Assembly (NCBI GenBank): GCA_945862135.1
Contig: CAMAYE010000009.1
Coordinates: 1 to 35,530, forward strand
DNA length: 35,530 nucleotides
Source of the DNA: Bordetella parapertussis
GTDB taxonomy: Bacteria > Pseudomonadota > Gammaproteobacteria > Burkholderiales > SG8-41
Reading direction: 5' to 3'
Shown: positions 16,914 through 24,591 of the stretch, piece by piece
Layout of the letters: each line of letters opens with the position of its first letter
How positions within the stretch are numbered: the stretch's first letter is position 1
Notes under the pieces: model-generated
The model's input: only the letters and a program-made list of their open reading frames with translations
Databases searched by the model: none
What the model was told of the DNA's origin: nothing
Translations under genes and position numbers: made by a program

Positions 16914-17948
16914 ATGAAAGCAATGGTGTTGAAAGGGAAAAACCAGCCGCTGGTGCTGGAAACCGTGCCGGATCCGGTGCCGGGCCCCGGAGAAGCCGTT
17001 GCCCGCGTGTTGTCCTGCGGCGCGGGCCTGACCATCCACCACGTACGCGCCGGGCGCGTACCGGTGCAGTACCCGCGAATTCTCGGCCATGAAATCACCG
17101 CTGAAATTGTTGCCACCGGTGCCGGCGTTACGCGGCTCAAGGCCGGCGACGCAGTGACCGCCTATTTCTACCTGACCTGCGGCCATTGTTACTGGTGTCG
17201 CATCAACCGCGAAACGCTGTGCGAGAACTTCGGCGGTTATGTGGGACGCGAATGCGACGGCGGGTATGCCGATTACATCAAACTGCCCGCGGAAAACTTT
17301 ATCCCCTTGCCCGAAGGCATGGATTACAAAAAACACGCCGCTGAAATCGGTGTCATCTGCGACGCGATTGCGACACCGCTGAAGGTCACGCGCAAGGCAA
17401 GGGTGATGCCCACCGATACCGTCGCCGTGATCGGCGCCGGCGGCGGACTCGGCGTGCACATGCTGATGGTGTCGCGCTGGGCACATGCGCGAAAAGTCAT
17501 TGCGGTGGACACCAAGGCTTCCAAATTCGAGTCCTGCGTGAAATGCGGCGCGGATGCGACTGTCGATGCCAGCGACGGCAAGGTCAGCGAGCAGCTGATA
17601 GAAATGACCGGCGGCAAGGGTGTGGACGTGGTCTTCGATTTTGTCTGCACCAAACAGAGCATCGAATCCGCCATCGGCGGCCTCAACGTCGGCGGACGGC
17701 TGGTGCTGTTGGCGGGCAACAGCGTGCGTTTTGATGCCGACGGTCCCTCGATCATGCGCAAGGAAATCGAAGTCATGGGCAGCCGTTACGCGACCAGACA
17801 GGAAGTGATTGAATCACTGGAACTGGTCGCGCGCGGTGACCTGTGGCCGCTGGTCACCGAAAAAGTGCCGATGGCGGAAGCAGAAGCTCTGCACCAGCGG
17901 CTGGAAACCGGCTCCGTTACCGGACGCGCGGCACTGATCATGGGCTGA
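16914..17948 (+). CDS. Zinc-dependent alcohol dehydrogenase (MDR family)
   Basis: This is a 344-residue medium-chain dehydrogenase. Catalytic zinc ligands are likely Cys35 and His59-Glu60 (LGHE). The structural-zinc lobe has four cysteines, CGHCYWCRINRETLC at residues 89-103. The Rossmann glycine motif is GAGGGLG near residue 178. It oxidises or reduces an alcohol/aldehyde with NAD(P); the substrate is unknown. ATG 16914 is chosen over the frame start at 16896 because GGAGG at 16902-16906 is ideally placed. It precedes the SRPBCC gene by 15 nt and is probably co-transcribed with it. Confidence 0.92.
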   Translation: MKAMVLKGKNQPLVLETVPDPVPGPGEAVARVLSCGAGLTIHHVRAGRVPVQYPRILGHEITAEIVATGAGVTRLKAGDAVTAYFYLTCGHCYWCRINRETLCENFGGYVGRECDGGYADYIKLPAENFIPLPEGMDYKKHAAEIGVICDAIATPLKVTRKARVMPTDTVAVIGAGGGLGVHMLMVSRWAHARKVIAVDTKASKFESCVKCGADATVDASDGKVSEQLIEMTGGKGVDVVFDFVCTKQSIESAIGGLNVGGRLVLLAGNSVRFDADGPSIMRKEIEVMGSRYATRQEVIESLELVARGDLWPLVTEKVPMAEAEALHQRLETGSVTGRAALIMG

Positions 17949-17963
17949 AACGGGAGGGTTGTT

Positions 17964-18491
17964 ATGGGTATCACCGTTCTATTGATCGTTGCCGGCCTGA
18001 TCGCGGCGTTGCTGGTGTATGCGTCCACGCGGCAGGACCGGTTCAGCGTGCAGCGGCAAATCAGCATCGGCGCACCTCCGGAAAATATTTTTCCCTTGAT
18101 CAACGAATTCCAGCAATGGGGGCACTGGTCGCCGTGGGCGACCATAGACCCGGCCATGCAGCAGTCATTCAGCGGCCCGTCACGCGGAGAGGGTGCGATC
18201 TACGAATGGTCCGGCAACAACAAGGTCGGTTCCGGCCGCATGGAAATCATCGAATCCGTGCCGTCATCGCTGGTTCGTATCCGGCTCGATTTCACACGGC
18301 CCTTTGAAGCACACAATATTTCCGAATTCGCACTTACGCCCGATGACAAGGCAACCACCGTGACATGGACGATGTCCGGACCTGCGAATTTTGTGTCCAA
18401 GCTGATGAGTGTGTTTGTCAGCATGGACCGGATGGTCGGCAAGGACTTTGAACGCGGATTGTCAGGCCTGAAGGCAGCCGCTTTGCGCTGA
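17964..18491 (+). CDS. Membrane-anchored SRPBCC (START/polyketide-cyclase-like) protein
   Basis: This 175-residue protein has one N-terminal transmembrane helix (about residues 3-20, ITVLLIVAGLIAALLVYA) followed by an SRPBCC helix-grip domain. The domain shows FSVQRQISIGAPPENIFPLINEFQQWGHWSPW, a pattern common to polyketide_cyc2-type proteins. Such domains bind hydrophobic ligands; no catalytic residue can be assigned. GGAGG upstream supports the start. It probably belongs to the same transcript as the preceding dehydrogenase. Confidence 0.85.
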   Translation: MGITVLLIVAGLIAALLVYASTRQDRFSVQRQISIGAPPENIFPLINEFQQWGHWSPWATIDPAMQQSFSGPSRGEGAIYEWSGNNKVGSGRMEIIESVPSSLVRIRLDFTRPFEAHNISEFALTPDDKATTVTWTMSGPANFVSKLMSVFVSMDRMVGKDFERGLSGLKAAALR

Positions 18492-18547
18492 ACGGCGATC
18501 CCTGCCCACGATATGCACTGTGGGTGCTATGCGGCAGATGACAGGAC

Positions 18548-18553
18548 TATAAT
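18548..18553 (+). promoter_or_regulatory. -10 box upstream of the Bug gene
   Basis: A perfect TATAAT lies about 62 nt before the start of the Bug-family gene and immediately upstream of the leader hairpin at 18562-18584. The -35 position (TGCTAT around 18525) matches consensus poorly, so an activator may be needed. Confidence 0.35.
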
Positions 18554-18561
18554 TTTCCCCC

Positions 18562-18584
18562 GCGGGCCGCCTCATGCGGCCCGC
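18562..18584 (+). promoter_or_regulatory. Strong hairpin in the leader of the Bug gene
   Basis: A perfect 9-bp GC stem, GCGGGCCGC (18562-18570) with GCGGCCCGC (18576-18584), has a CTCAT loop and is followed by CCTTATTT. It lies between a TATAAT box and the gene start. It may terminate transcription from the upstream genes or act as an attenuator in the leader. The U-tract is short, so it is not a classic terminator. Confidence 0.5.
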
Positions 18585-18615
18585 CCTTATTTGCGCATCG
18601 AAGAAAGGTTTCTGC

Positions 18616-19581
18616 ATGTTTTCATTCCGTTCCCTTACGGCCCTGCTCGGCGCGACGTTGTCGTTCGCCGCCGCAGCTCAAGGTTATCCTGACAAAACCG
18701 TGCGCGTGATCGTGCCGTTCCCGGCGGGCGGCGCTGCCGATATTGTCGCGCGCCATGTCACTACGCGGCTGTCCGTCGTCATCGGCCAGCAGATCGTTGT
18801 GGATAACCGCGGTGGCGCTGGCGGCATCATTGGTGGTGAGATTGCCGCGCGTGCACCGGCCGACGGCTATAACCTGCTGTTTGCCTCGTCGAGCGTGCTG
18901 TCGATCAACCCGCACCTTGGTGCCAAGGCGCCGTACGATGTGCTGAAAAGTTTTACGCCCATCGTCAAGATCGGCGATGCGCCGAATGTCCTGACCGTGC
19001 ATCCCTCGGTCCCGGCAAAAACCGTCAAGGAGCTGATTGCCATTGCCAAGGCCAAGCCGGATGCTCTCGCCTATGCCTCCAACGGCGCGGGCACGCTGAG
19101 CCACCTCACCGGTGAACTGTTTTCACAACGCGCCGGTGTGAAAATGTTGCATGTGCCGTACAAGGGTGCGGCGCCGGCCACCATCGACACTGTTGCAGGC
19201 AATGTCTCGGTGCTGTTTGCCGCCTATCCCAGCGTATCCGCCCAAGTGCGCGCCGGTCGATTGAAAGCGCTGGCAGTGACCAGCAGCAAACGCCTCGCAG
19301 TCGCCCCTGAGTTGCCCACCGTGGCGGAAGCGGCGCTGAAGGGTTTTGAGTCCAGTCAGTGGTGGGGACTTTACGGTCCTGCGGGATTGCCTGCGGCAAT
19401 GGTGGAGCGGATGAATGCCGCCGCCAACAAGGTGCTGGCGACGGATGACATCAAAAAAGCGCTGGCCCTCGACGGTGCGGAACCGGCTGGCGGCACGCCC
19501 GCTGCACTGGCGGCGTACCACAAGGCCGATTACGAAAAATGGGGCAAGGTCATCACCACGGCCAACATCAAAGCGAACTGA
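18616..19581 (+). CDS. Bug-family tripartite tricarboxylate transporter substrate-binding protein
   Basis: This 321-residue periplasmic binding protein of the Bug/TctC family has a signal peptide (MFSFRSLTALLGATLSFAAAAQG). Family landmarks follow: YPDKTVRVIVPFPAGGAADIVAR, VDNRGGAGGIIGGEIAARAPADGY, and HVPYKGAAPATIDTVAGNV. These proteins bind carboxylates, often aromatic or organic acids, and are extremely abundant in betaproteobacteria, usually without a linked TctAB permease, as here. ATG 18616 is preferred over 18574 because the signal peptide begins there and AAGAAAGG precedes it. It is followed after 17 nt by the MmgE/PrpD gene. Confidence 0.94.
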   Translation: MFSFRSLTALLGATLSFAAAAQGYPDKTVRVIVPFPAGGAADIVARHVTTRLSVVIGQQIVVDNRGGAGGIIGGEIAARAPADGYNLLFASSSVLSINPHLGAKAPYDVLKSFTPIVKIGDAPNVLTVHPSVPAKTVKELIAIAKAKPDALAYASNGAGTLSHLTGELFSQRAGVKMLHVPYKGAAPATIDTVAGNVSVLFAAYPSVSAQVRAGRLKALAVTSSKRLAVAPELPTVAEAALKGFESSQWWGLYGPAGLPAAMVERMNAAANKVLATDDIKKALALDGAEPAGGTPAALAAYHKADYEKWGKVITTANIKAN

Positions 19582-19598
19582 ACCCGGGTTATCACAAC

Positions 19599-21011
19599 AT
19601 GCCTGATCAAAAAACGACCACTGCACCGACCCGGCAATTTGCCGAATTCGCCGCCGGACTGACTTATGGCCGATTGCCGGCCAGTGTGCGCGAGGCACTG
19701 ACGATCTTCATGCTTGATTACCTGCGCGTAGCCTCGCTCGGGCAGCGGATGCCGTGGAGCGCCTGGGCGACCAATCTCGGTCGCGAACTCGGTGGCAACG
19801 GCCAGTCCACCGTGATGTTTTCGTCGGACCGCACCGATCCCGAGCGCGCGACCTTTATCAACAGCACCTACTCGGGAAGCATCGACGCCGATGATGTGCA
19901 TGTGGGTTCGATGCTGCATCCGGGCTGCATCGTCATTTCCGCGGCACTAGCAATTGGTGAAGCGCGCGGCGAGTCGGGCGAACGCATTCTGGCCGCGATT
20001 GCGGCCGGTTACGAGAACATGATCCGCATTGGTCTCTCCATCCAGCCTTCGCATTTTCGCCGTGGCTTCCAGAGCACGGCGACCTGCGGCGGTTTCGGTG
20101 CGGCGACGGCCGCGGCCAGCCTGATGTTCCGCGGCAGCGATCGTACGGAACGCATCGCCGAGACGATCGGCCTGGTTGCTTCCTTCAGCGGCGGGCTGAC
20201 GCAGTTCTATCACTCCGGCTCCACCGTCAAACGCATCCACGCGGCACACGCGGCGGGCGAGGGCGTACATGCGGCCTTGCTCGCAGGCGCGGGATTTTCC
20301 GGCCCGACGGACATCCTTGAAGGCAAGGACGGTTTTGCACGTGCCTATGCCGACGGCCATGACTTCGACAAGGGGCTGGCCGGCATCGGCGAAAGCTGGC
20401 GCCTGCTTGAAACCGCAATCAAGCCGCATGCAACCAGCGCGCGCGTGCTGGCCGCGATTGAAGCGACCGCAGACCTCTGTCGCGAAAACCAACTGATGCC
20501 GGCAGACATCAAAACCATCCGTGTCGGCATACCCAAAATCATCCAGGGCAGGCTCACCGTCAATGAACCTAAAGACGTGCAGGCGGCGCAGATGAGCTTG
20601 CCGTTCTGCATGGCGATGGTGATTGCGCGCGGCAAGGATCTGCCGGCAGGGTTCACCATCAACATCGACGACTTCGATGCTGCACTTGCCGATCCGTCGG
20701 TGATGGCGATTTCCAAAAGCATTGATTGCGCGCTGGACCCCGATGCCGAACGCGTCAGCACCGAACAATCGGTGGGCGCGAAAGTCACGTTGACGTTGCA
20801 GTCCGGAAAGACCGTCGAGAAATTTCTCGAAGCACCCAAGGGCAGCGCATCGCGTCCGTTCACGATGGACGATCATGTTGCGCGCTTCCGCGCCGAAATG
20901 CTGCGGCGTTTTGCGCCGGCGCAGGTCGACGTGTTGCTGAATGAAGTGCGCGACTTCGACCGTGCCGCCAACCCCGATCGCCTGATGCAACTGCTCGCCA
21001 GCCGGACCTGA
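19599..21011 (+). CDS. MmgE/PrpD family protein
   Basis: This 470-residue cytoplasmic protein is related to 2-methylcitrate dehydratase (PrpD) and cis-aconitate decarboxylase. Family features are the N-terminal all-helical region FAEFAAGLTYGRLPASVREALT, the DADDVHVGSMLHPGCIVISAALAIGE block, GFQSTATCGGFGAATAAASL, and KPHATSARVLAAIEA. It probably dehydrates or decarboxylates an organic acid. ATG 19599 is chosen because the upstream extension overlaps the Bug gene. Together with the Bug protein it suggests uptake and catabolism of a carboxylic acid. Confidence 0.92.
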   Translation: MPDQKTTTAPTRQFAEFAAGLTYGRLPASVREALTIFMLDYLRVASLGQRMPWSAWATNLGRELGGNGQSTVMFSSDRTDPERATFINSTYSGSIDADDVHVGSMLHPGCIVISAALAIGEARGESGERILAAIAAGYENMIRIGLSIQPSHFRRGFQSTATCGGFGAATAAASLMFRGSDRTERIAETIGLVASFSGGLTQFYHSGSTVKRIHAAHAAGEGVHAALLAGAGFSGPTDILEGKDGFARAYADGHDFDKGLAGIGESWRLLETAIKPHATSARVLAAIEATADLCRENQLMPADIKTIRVGIPKIIQGRLTVNEPKDVQAAQMSLPFCMAMVIARGKDLPAGFTINIDDFDAALADPSVMAISKSIDCALDPDAERVSTEQSVGAKVTLTLQSGKTVEKFLEAPKGSASRPFTMDDHVARFRAEMLRRFAPAQVDVLLNEVRDFDRAANPDRLMQLLASRT

Positions 21012-21029
21012 GGACGCCACGAACCCATC

Positions 21030-21833
21030 ATGCCGGCACTGAAACTCCCTGACTGCGAGATGTTCTACCTGGTCGATGACTTCACCGATCCGTGGACTCA
21101 ACCGGAAACCGTGTTGATGCTCCACGGCAACGCTGAAAGCAGTCTGTCGTGGTATGCGTGGGTGCCGGTGGTGGCGCGGCATTTTCGCGTGGTGCGTCCC
21201 GACATGCGCGGCTACGGCCAGTCAACGCCGATGCCGCGCGAATACGAATGGACGCTCGACAAACTCGTCGACGACTATTGCCGTCTGATGGACAGCCTGG
21301 GCATCGAACGATTTCATCTCGTAGCAGCAAAAATCGGCGGCACCATCGCGCGTGCCTTTGCCGGCCGCCGCCCCGATCGCATGTTGTCGCTGACGGTGGT
21401 GGGCACACCGCAGGCGCTGCGCCCCGGAGCGGAACATATCCCGGCACTGATTGAGGAATTCGAAACCAAAGGCGCCGAACACTGGGCACGACGTACGATG
21501 GACGGCCGGCTCGGTGAACATTTTCCTGATGAGGGCGTGGAGTGGTGGACGAAGTTCATGGGCCGCGCGCCGGTGTCGTCGCTGGTCGGCTTCAATCGAG
21601 GCGTCAATTACGCCGACATCCGCGCCGACCTGCCGAAGATCACCTGTCCGACGCTGGTGATCACCACTGAAGAAAGCGGGCTTGGTACCGTCGAGCGCAC
21701 GCGCGAATGGCAGGAAAAAATCCCGCATTCAAAACTGCTCGTGTTGCCCGGCAAGTCCTATCACGTGGCGGCAAGTGATGCGGAGGCCTGTGCCCTGGCT
21801 GCTCTGCAGTTCATGCGCGCAGTGAAATTATAA
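21030..21833 (+). CDS. Alpha/beta-hydrolase-fold protein lacking the nucleophile serine
   Basis: This 267-residue alpha/beta-hydrolase-like protein shows the oxyanion motif LHGNAE at 31-36, DMRGYGQS at 58-65 and a late His245 in GKSYHVA. The nucleophile elbow, normally GxSxGG, reads AAKIGG at 99-104, so the serine position is Lys101. It therefore may lack classical hydrolase activity, use different chemistry, or act as a binding protein. It lies 18 nt after the MmgE/PrpD gene and is probably in the same operon; a strong terminator follows. Confidence 0.88.
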   Translation: MPALKLPDCEMFYLVDDFTDPWTQPETVLMLHGNAESSLSWYAWVPVVARHFRVVRPDMRGYGQSTPMPREYEWTLDKLVDDYCRLMDSLGIERFHLVAAKIGGTIARAFAGRRPDRMLSLTVVGTPQALRPGAEHIPALIEEFETKGAEHWARRTMDGRLGEHFPDEGVEWWTKFMGRAPVSSLVGFNRGVNYADIRADLPKITCPTLVITTEESGLGTVERTREWQEKIPHSKLLVLPGKSYHVAASDAEACALAALQFMRAVKL

Positions 21834-21894
21834 AAATATCAATTAAAACAAATAGATATAATATATTCATGCGGACGGCAATCTGTTGAATCCA

Positions 21895-21930
21895 TAAAAA
21901 AACGGGGACCGAAGTCCCCGTTTTGTTTTT
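21895..21930. terminator. Bidirectional rho-independent terminator
   Basis: A perfect 7-bp stem, CGGGGAC (21903-21909) with GTCCCCG (21914-21920), has a CGAA tetraloop. It is flanked by an A-run (21895-21902) and a T-rich run (21921-21930), so it can terminate both the rightward hydrolase operon and the leftward PEP-CTERM gene. Confidence 0.92.
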
Positions 21931-21946
21931 CTGCTGGAGGCGCTGA

Positions 21947-22705
21947 TCAGGCGGTTGCTTGTTTGCGGCGACGCGCGAAACCCAGCAGCCCGAGGCCCAT
22001 CGCCATCATCGCGTAGATCTCGGGTTCCGGCACTGGTGTGGTGACCAGGTTCAGCGAAGTCTGGATCGAGAAGTTCGATCCCGAGGTGTGACGCTCGGCG
22101 AAGAAGAAATCGAACGAGTAGTTGCCCGCCGCCTTGCCCGGTCCGAACAGGGTGTCGAGGTTTACCGATTGGCCGATCGTGCCATGTACGCCACCGAGGT
22201 CAATGCCGAGCTTCTTGTCGAAGAACACCCACACATCATCATCGCCAGTGAAGGTGAAGGTCTGTCCGGTACCCGGGTTGTAGCCGAAGGTCGCCGCGAT
22301 CTGGTAAGTGAAGTGGTAGTTGTGGCCACCGCTATAATTACCGAGCAGCTGACCATCGATCGGGAAGAAACTGTTGTTGGAATATCCGTAAATGCCGGAG
22401 CCCGGAGCCGTTTCGTTCAGCGTGATCGAGTAGGCAACGTTCGGCGCCGAGTTGTCCCACCATTGTGCAAAGGACGTTGCGGATTGCACCGCGCCGTAAT
22501 CGCCGGAACCGATATAGGTCGGTGCGCTGCCGGTGAGCGTTGAACTGACCATGCCTGTAGTCCAGCCGGGAATCCCGCTTTCAAAATCCGGATGCGTCGG
22601 CGTGAAATCGCGCACCGTGCCGGTCAGTGTTGTGCTTGCGGCAAATGCGGAAGAGGTCAGCAGCAACGCTGCGGCCGCCAGAATGATTTGTTTGAATTTG
22701 TTCAT
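21947..22705 (-). CDS. Fibro-slime domain PEP-CTERM sorting protein
   Basis: This 252-residue exported protein has a signal peptide (MNKFKQIILAAAALLLTSSAFA) and a C-terminal PEP-CTERM tail: VPEPEIYAMMAMGLGLLGFARRRK, i.e. VPEPE, a hydrophobic helix and an arginine cluster. This tail is recognised by exosortase (EpsH) for export linked to exopolysaccharide. Between them lies a fibro-slime-like domain, with RDFTPTHPDFE near the start, TFTGDDDVWVFFDKKLGIDLGGVHG in the middle and DFFFAERHTSGSNF near the end. It is probably a surface or matrix protein. GGGGGAAAC precedes ATG 22705. The exosortase itself is not in the window. Confidence 0.92.
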   Translation of the reverse strand: MNKFKQIILAAAALLLTSSAFAASTTLTGTVRDFTPTHPDFESGIPGWTTGMVSSTLTGSAPTYIGSGDYGAVQSATSFAQWWDNSAPNVAYSITLNETAPGSGIYGYSNNSFFPIDGQLLGNYSGGHNYHFTYQIAATFGYNPGTGQTFTFTGDDDVWVFFDKKLGIDLGGVHGTIGQSVNLDTLFGPGKAAGNYSFDFFFAERHTSGSNFSIQTSLNLVTTPVPEPEIYAMMAMGLGLLGFARRRKQATA

Positions 22706-22728
22706 GTTTCCCCCATCATCATGTAGGT

Positions 22729-22785
22729 ATGCAATCTATTGCATTCGGTATTTGCAACCTGAAGATACCCCTGAGTCATTGGGGT
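22729..22785. promoter_or_regulatory. Two inverted repeats upstream of the PEP-CTERM gene
   Basis: ATGCAAT-CT-ATTGCAT at 22729-22744 is a perfect 7-bp-arm palindrome 24 nt upstream of the PEP-CTERM start codon. A second repeat, ACCCC (22767-22771) and GGGGT (22781-22785), follows. The first could be an operator overlapping the leader. No clear sigma-54 promoter (GG-N10-GC) was found by eye. Confidence 0.3.
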
Positions 22786-22932
22786 CAACAATGGCCAGTA
22801 CCAACCCCGCGAGATAGTAGATTCATCATGCTCGCGCATGGTTGAAACTAAGGGGGGTGCTCATGTCAAAATGCCGCTATGCATTTCAGGCACACCACTC
22901 AGACTTCACAAAGCTAAAGCGACTTTTAAATC

Positions 22933-23364
22933 ATGAAGCTGCATTCGATTCACGCAATGCTGATGGCCGTGCTGCTGCTGGCGGCCACGCCCGGCTATGC
23001 GGCGCCCGACCTCAGCGCCGAGCAGGCGCTGGCTGCAGCCAAGGCGGGCAAAGTCCGATTGATTGATATCCGCACCCCGCAGGAATGGCGGCGCACCGGA
23101 GTCGCCCCCGGCGCAGGCCGCGTCGATTACTACCGTGGTCCGCAGAACCTGCTGCAATCGGTGACGCAGTTGGTGGGCGGTGACAAGAACAAACCCATTG
23201 CATTGATCTGCCACACCGGCAGCCGTACCAGTCACGCACAAAAGTTCCTGCAGTCGCAGGGCTTCACCCAGGTCTATAACGTCAAGGAAGGCATGGCCGG
23301 CAGTGCAGCCGGGCCAGGATGGATTCGACGCGGACTGCCAGTGGAACCCTGCATGCAATGCTGA
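22933..23364 (+). CDS. Exported rhodanese-like sulfurtransferase
   Basis: This 143-residue protein has a signal peptide (MKLHSIHAMLMAVLLLAATPGYAA) and a single rhodanese domain. RLIDIRTPQEWRRTG is at ~42-56 and the catalytic loop CHTGSR starts at Cys93. The C-terminus ends CMQC, a possible second thiol pair. It probably transfers or detoxifies sulfane sulfur in the periplasm. There is no strong Shine-Dalgarno upstream of ATG 22933, so translation may be weak. It precedes the cupin gene by about 60 nt on the same strand. Confidence 0.9.
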   Translation: MKLHSIHAMLMAVLLLAATPGYAAPDLSAEQALAAAKAGKVRLIDIRTPQEWRRTGVAPGAGRVDYYRGPQNLLQSVTQLVGGDKNKPIALICHTGSRTSHAQKFLQSQGFTQVYNVKEGMAGSAAGPGWIRRGLPVEPCMQC

Positions 23365-23425
23365 ACGCAGCAGCGCCAAGCGTTTCATCGCCGCATCCCG
23401 TCGTCCGAGTTTCAATGGAGACTGT

Positions 23426-23905
23426 ATGACAACATCAAAACCACCCATTGCCATTCCCGCCGCAGACGCGCCGCCGAAAGCGAAGCAGAGCAACTATCCC
23501 GAGCCGTTTGCAGCCATGGTCGCCGGGCGGTTCAAACGACCGCTGGGCGATGTGTTTGGCCTGAAGAACTTCGGGGTTAATCTGACGAAGCTGGCACCCG
23601 GTGCGATGTCCGCGCTGCGCCATGCACACACCGTGCAGGATGAATTCATCTACATCCTGCACGGCACGCCGGTGCTGATCACTGATGCCGGTGAAACGCC
23701 GCTGTCTCCGGGCCTGTGCGCCGGCTTCAAGTCCGGCAGTGGTGACGCGCATCACCTCGTCAATCGCACTCAGGAAGATGTGGTCTATATCGAAATCGGC
23801 GATCGCAATCCCGGCGATGCCGCGACCTATCCCGATGATGATCTACAGGCGCTGTTCGAATCGGGGCAGTGGGTGTTCAGGCACAAAGACGGCCGCAGCT
23901 ACTGA
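23426..23905 (+). CDS. Cupin-domain protein
   Basis: This is a 159-residue single-domain cupin. The first motif is seen as ALRHAHTVQDEFIYILHGTPVLITDAG with two histidines and a glutamate, and the second as GDAHHLVNRTQEDVVYIEIGDR. These residues would form a metal site. The enzymatic role is unknown. The frame is open from 23303, but TGGAG just before ATG 23426 and the conserved region favour the shorter protein. The upstream part overlaps the rhodanese gene. Confidence 0.85.
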   Translation: MTTSKPPIAIPAADAPPKAKQSNYPEPFAAMVAGRFKRPLGDVFGLKNFGVNLTKLAPGAMSALRHAHTVQDEFIYILHGTPVLITDAGETPLSPGLCAGFKSGSGDAHHLVNRTQEDVVYIEIGDRNPGDAATYPDDDLQALFESGQWVFRHKDGRSY

Positions 23906-23945
23906 TTGCCCGGTGGTTGTGCCGCGGGTGTGAAAGAATCACCCA

Positions 23946-24581
23946 ATGGACGCCACCTTGACTGCCGGCACGCTTTTTGCGCTGTTCATTGCACTGTTGG
24001 TGCTCGCGGCCGTACCCAGCGTGAGCACGCTGACGGTCATCGCGCGTTCCGCGGCCTTAGGGTTTCGGCACGGCGTGGCGACCACGCTGGGCATCCTGAC
24101 CGCCGACGTCGTGTTCATCCTCGCCGCGATTTACGGGCTGGCTGCGCTCGCCGCGAACATCGGCCCGTGGTTCAAGGTGGTGAAACTGCTTGGAGGCGCG
24201 TACCTGATCGTCTCCGGTCTAATGCTGCTGCCTGCTGCTTTGCCCGTGCGGCAGACTGTGGCCGCCAAGGTGAGTACGTTGCGCGCGAGTTACCTTACCG
24301 GACTCTCCATCACCTTCAGTGACCACAAGGCCATCCTGTTTTACCTGGGATTTTTCCCGGCGTTCATGGACCTGGGAGCAATGACCACGCCGGACACTGT
24401 GCTGGTATTGCTGGCGGCGACTGCCGCAGTGGGCGGCGTGAAGCTCGTTTACGCCAGGCTTGCTGAATTGGCGCGCACGCGGCTTGATCAAACCATGCAA
24501 CGGAACATCAACAGCTTTGCCGGCGGCGTGATGATTGCTGTTGGGGCGATGGTGCTGATCAGGGTGTATGCAATGCCATGA
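23946..24581 (+). CDS. LysE/RhtB family amino-acid exporter
   Basis: This 211-residue inner-membrane protein has about six hydrophobic segments. The family start FALFIALLVLAAVPSVSTLTVIARSAALGFRHGVATTLGI is typical of LysE/RhtB exporters, as are KLLGGAYLIVSGL and GLSITFSDHKAILFYLGFFP. It probably exports a neutral or basic amino acid or analogue. It starts 40 nt after the cupin gene and converges on the methyltransferase with a 10-nt gap. Confidence 0.9.
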   Translation: MDATLTAGTLFALFIALLVLAAVPSVSTLTVIARSAALGFRHGVATTLGILTADVVFILAAIYGLAALAANIGPWFKVVKLLGGAYLIVSGLMLLPAALPVRQTVAAKVSTLRASYLTGLSITFSDHKAILFYLGFFPAFMDLGAMTTPDTVLVLLAATAAVGGVKLVYARLAELARTRLDQTMQRNINSFAGGVMIAVGAMVLIRVYAMP

Positions 24582-24591
24582 AGTGAAATAT

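Noticed and set aside
19947-21182. Leftward open frame of 411 codons opposite the MmgE/PrpD gene
   Set aside because: Shadow of a conserved gene; composition and lack of recognisable motifs argue against coding.
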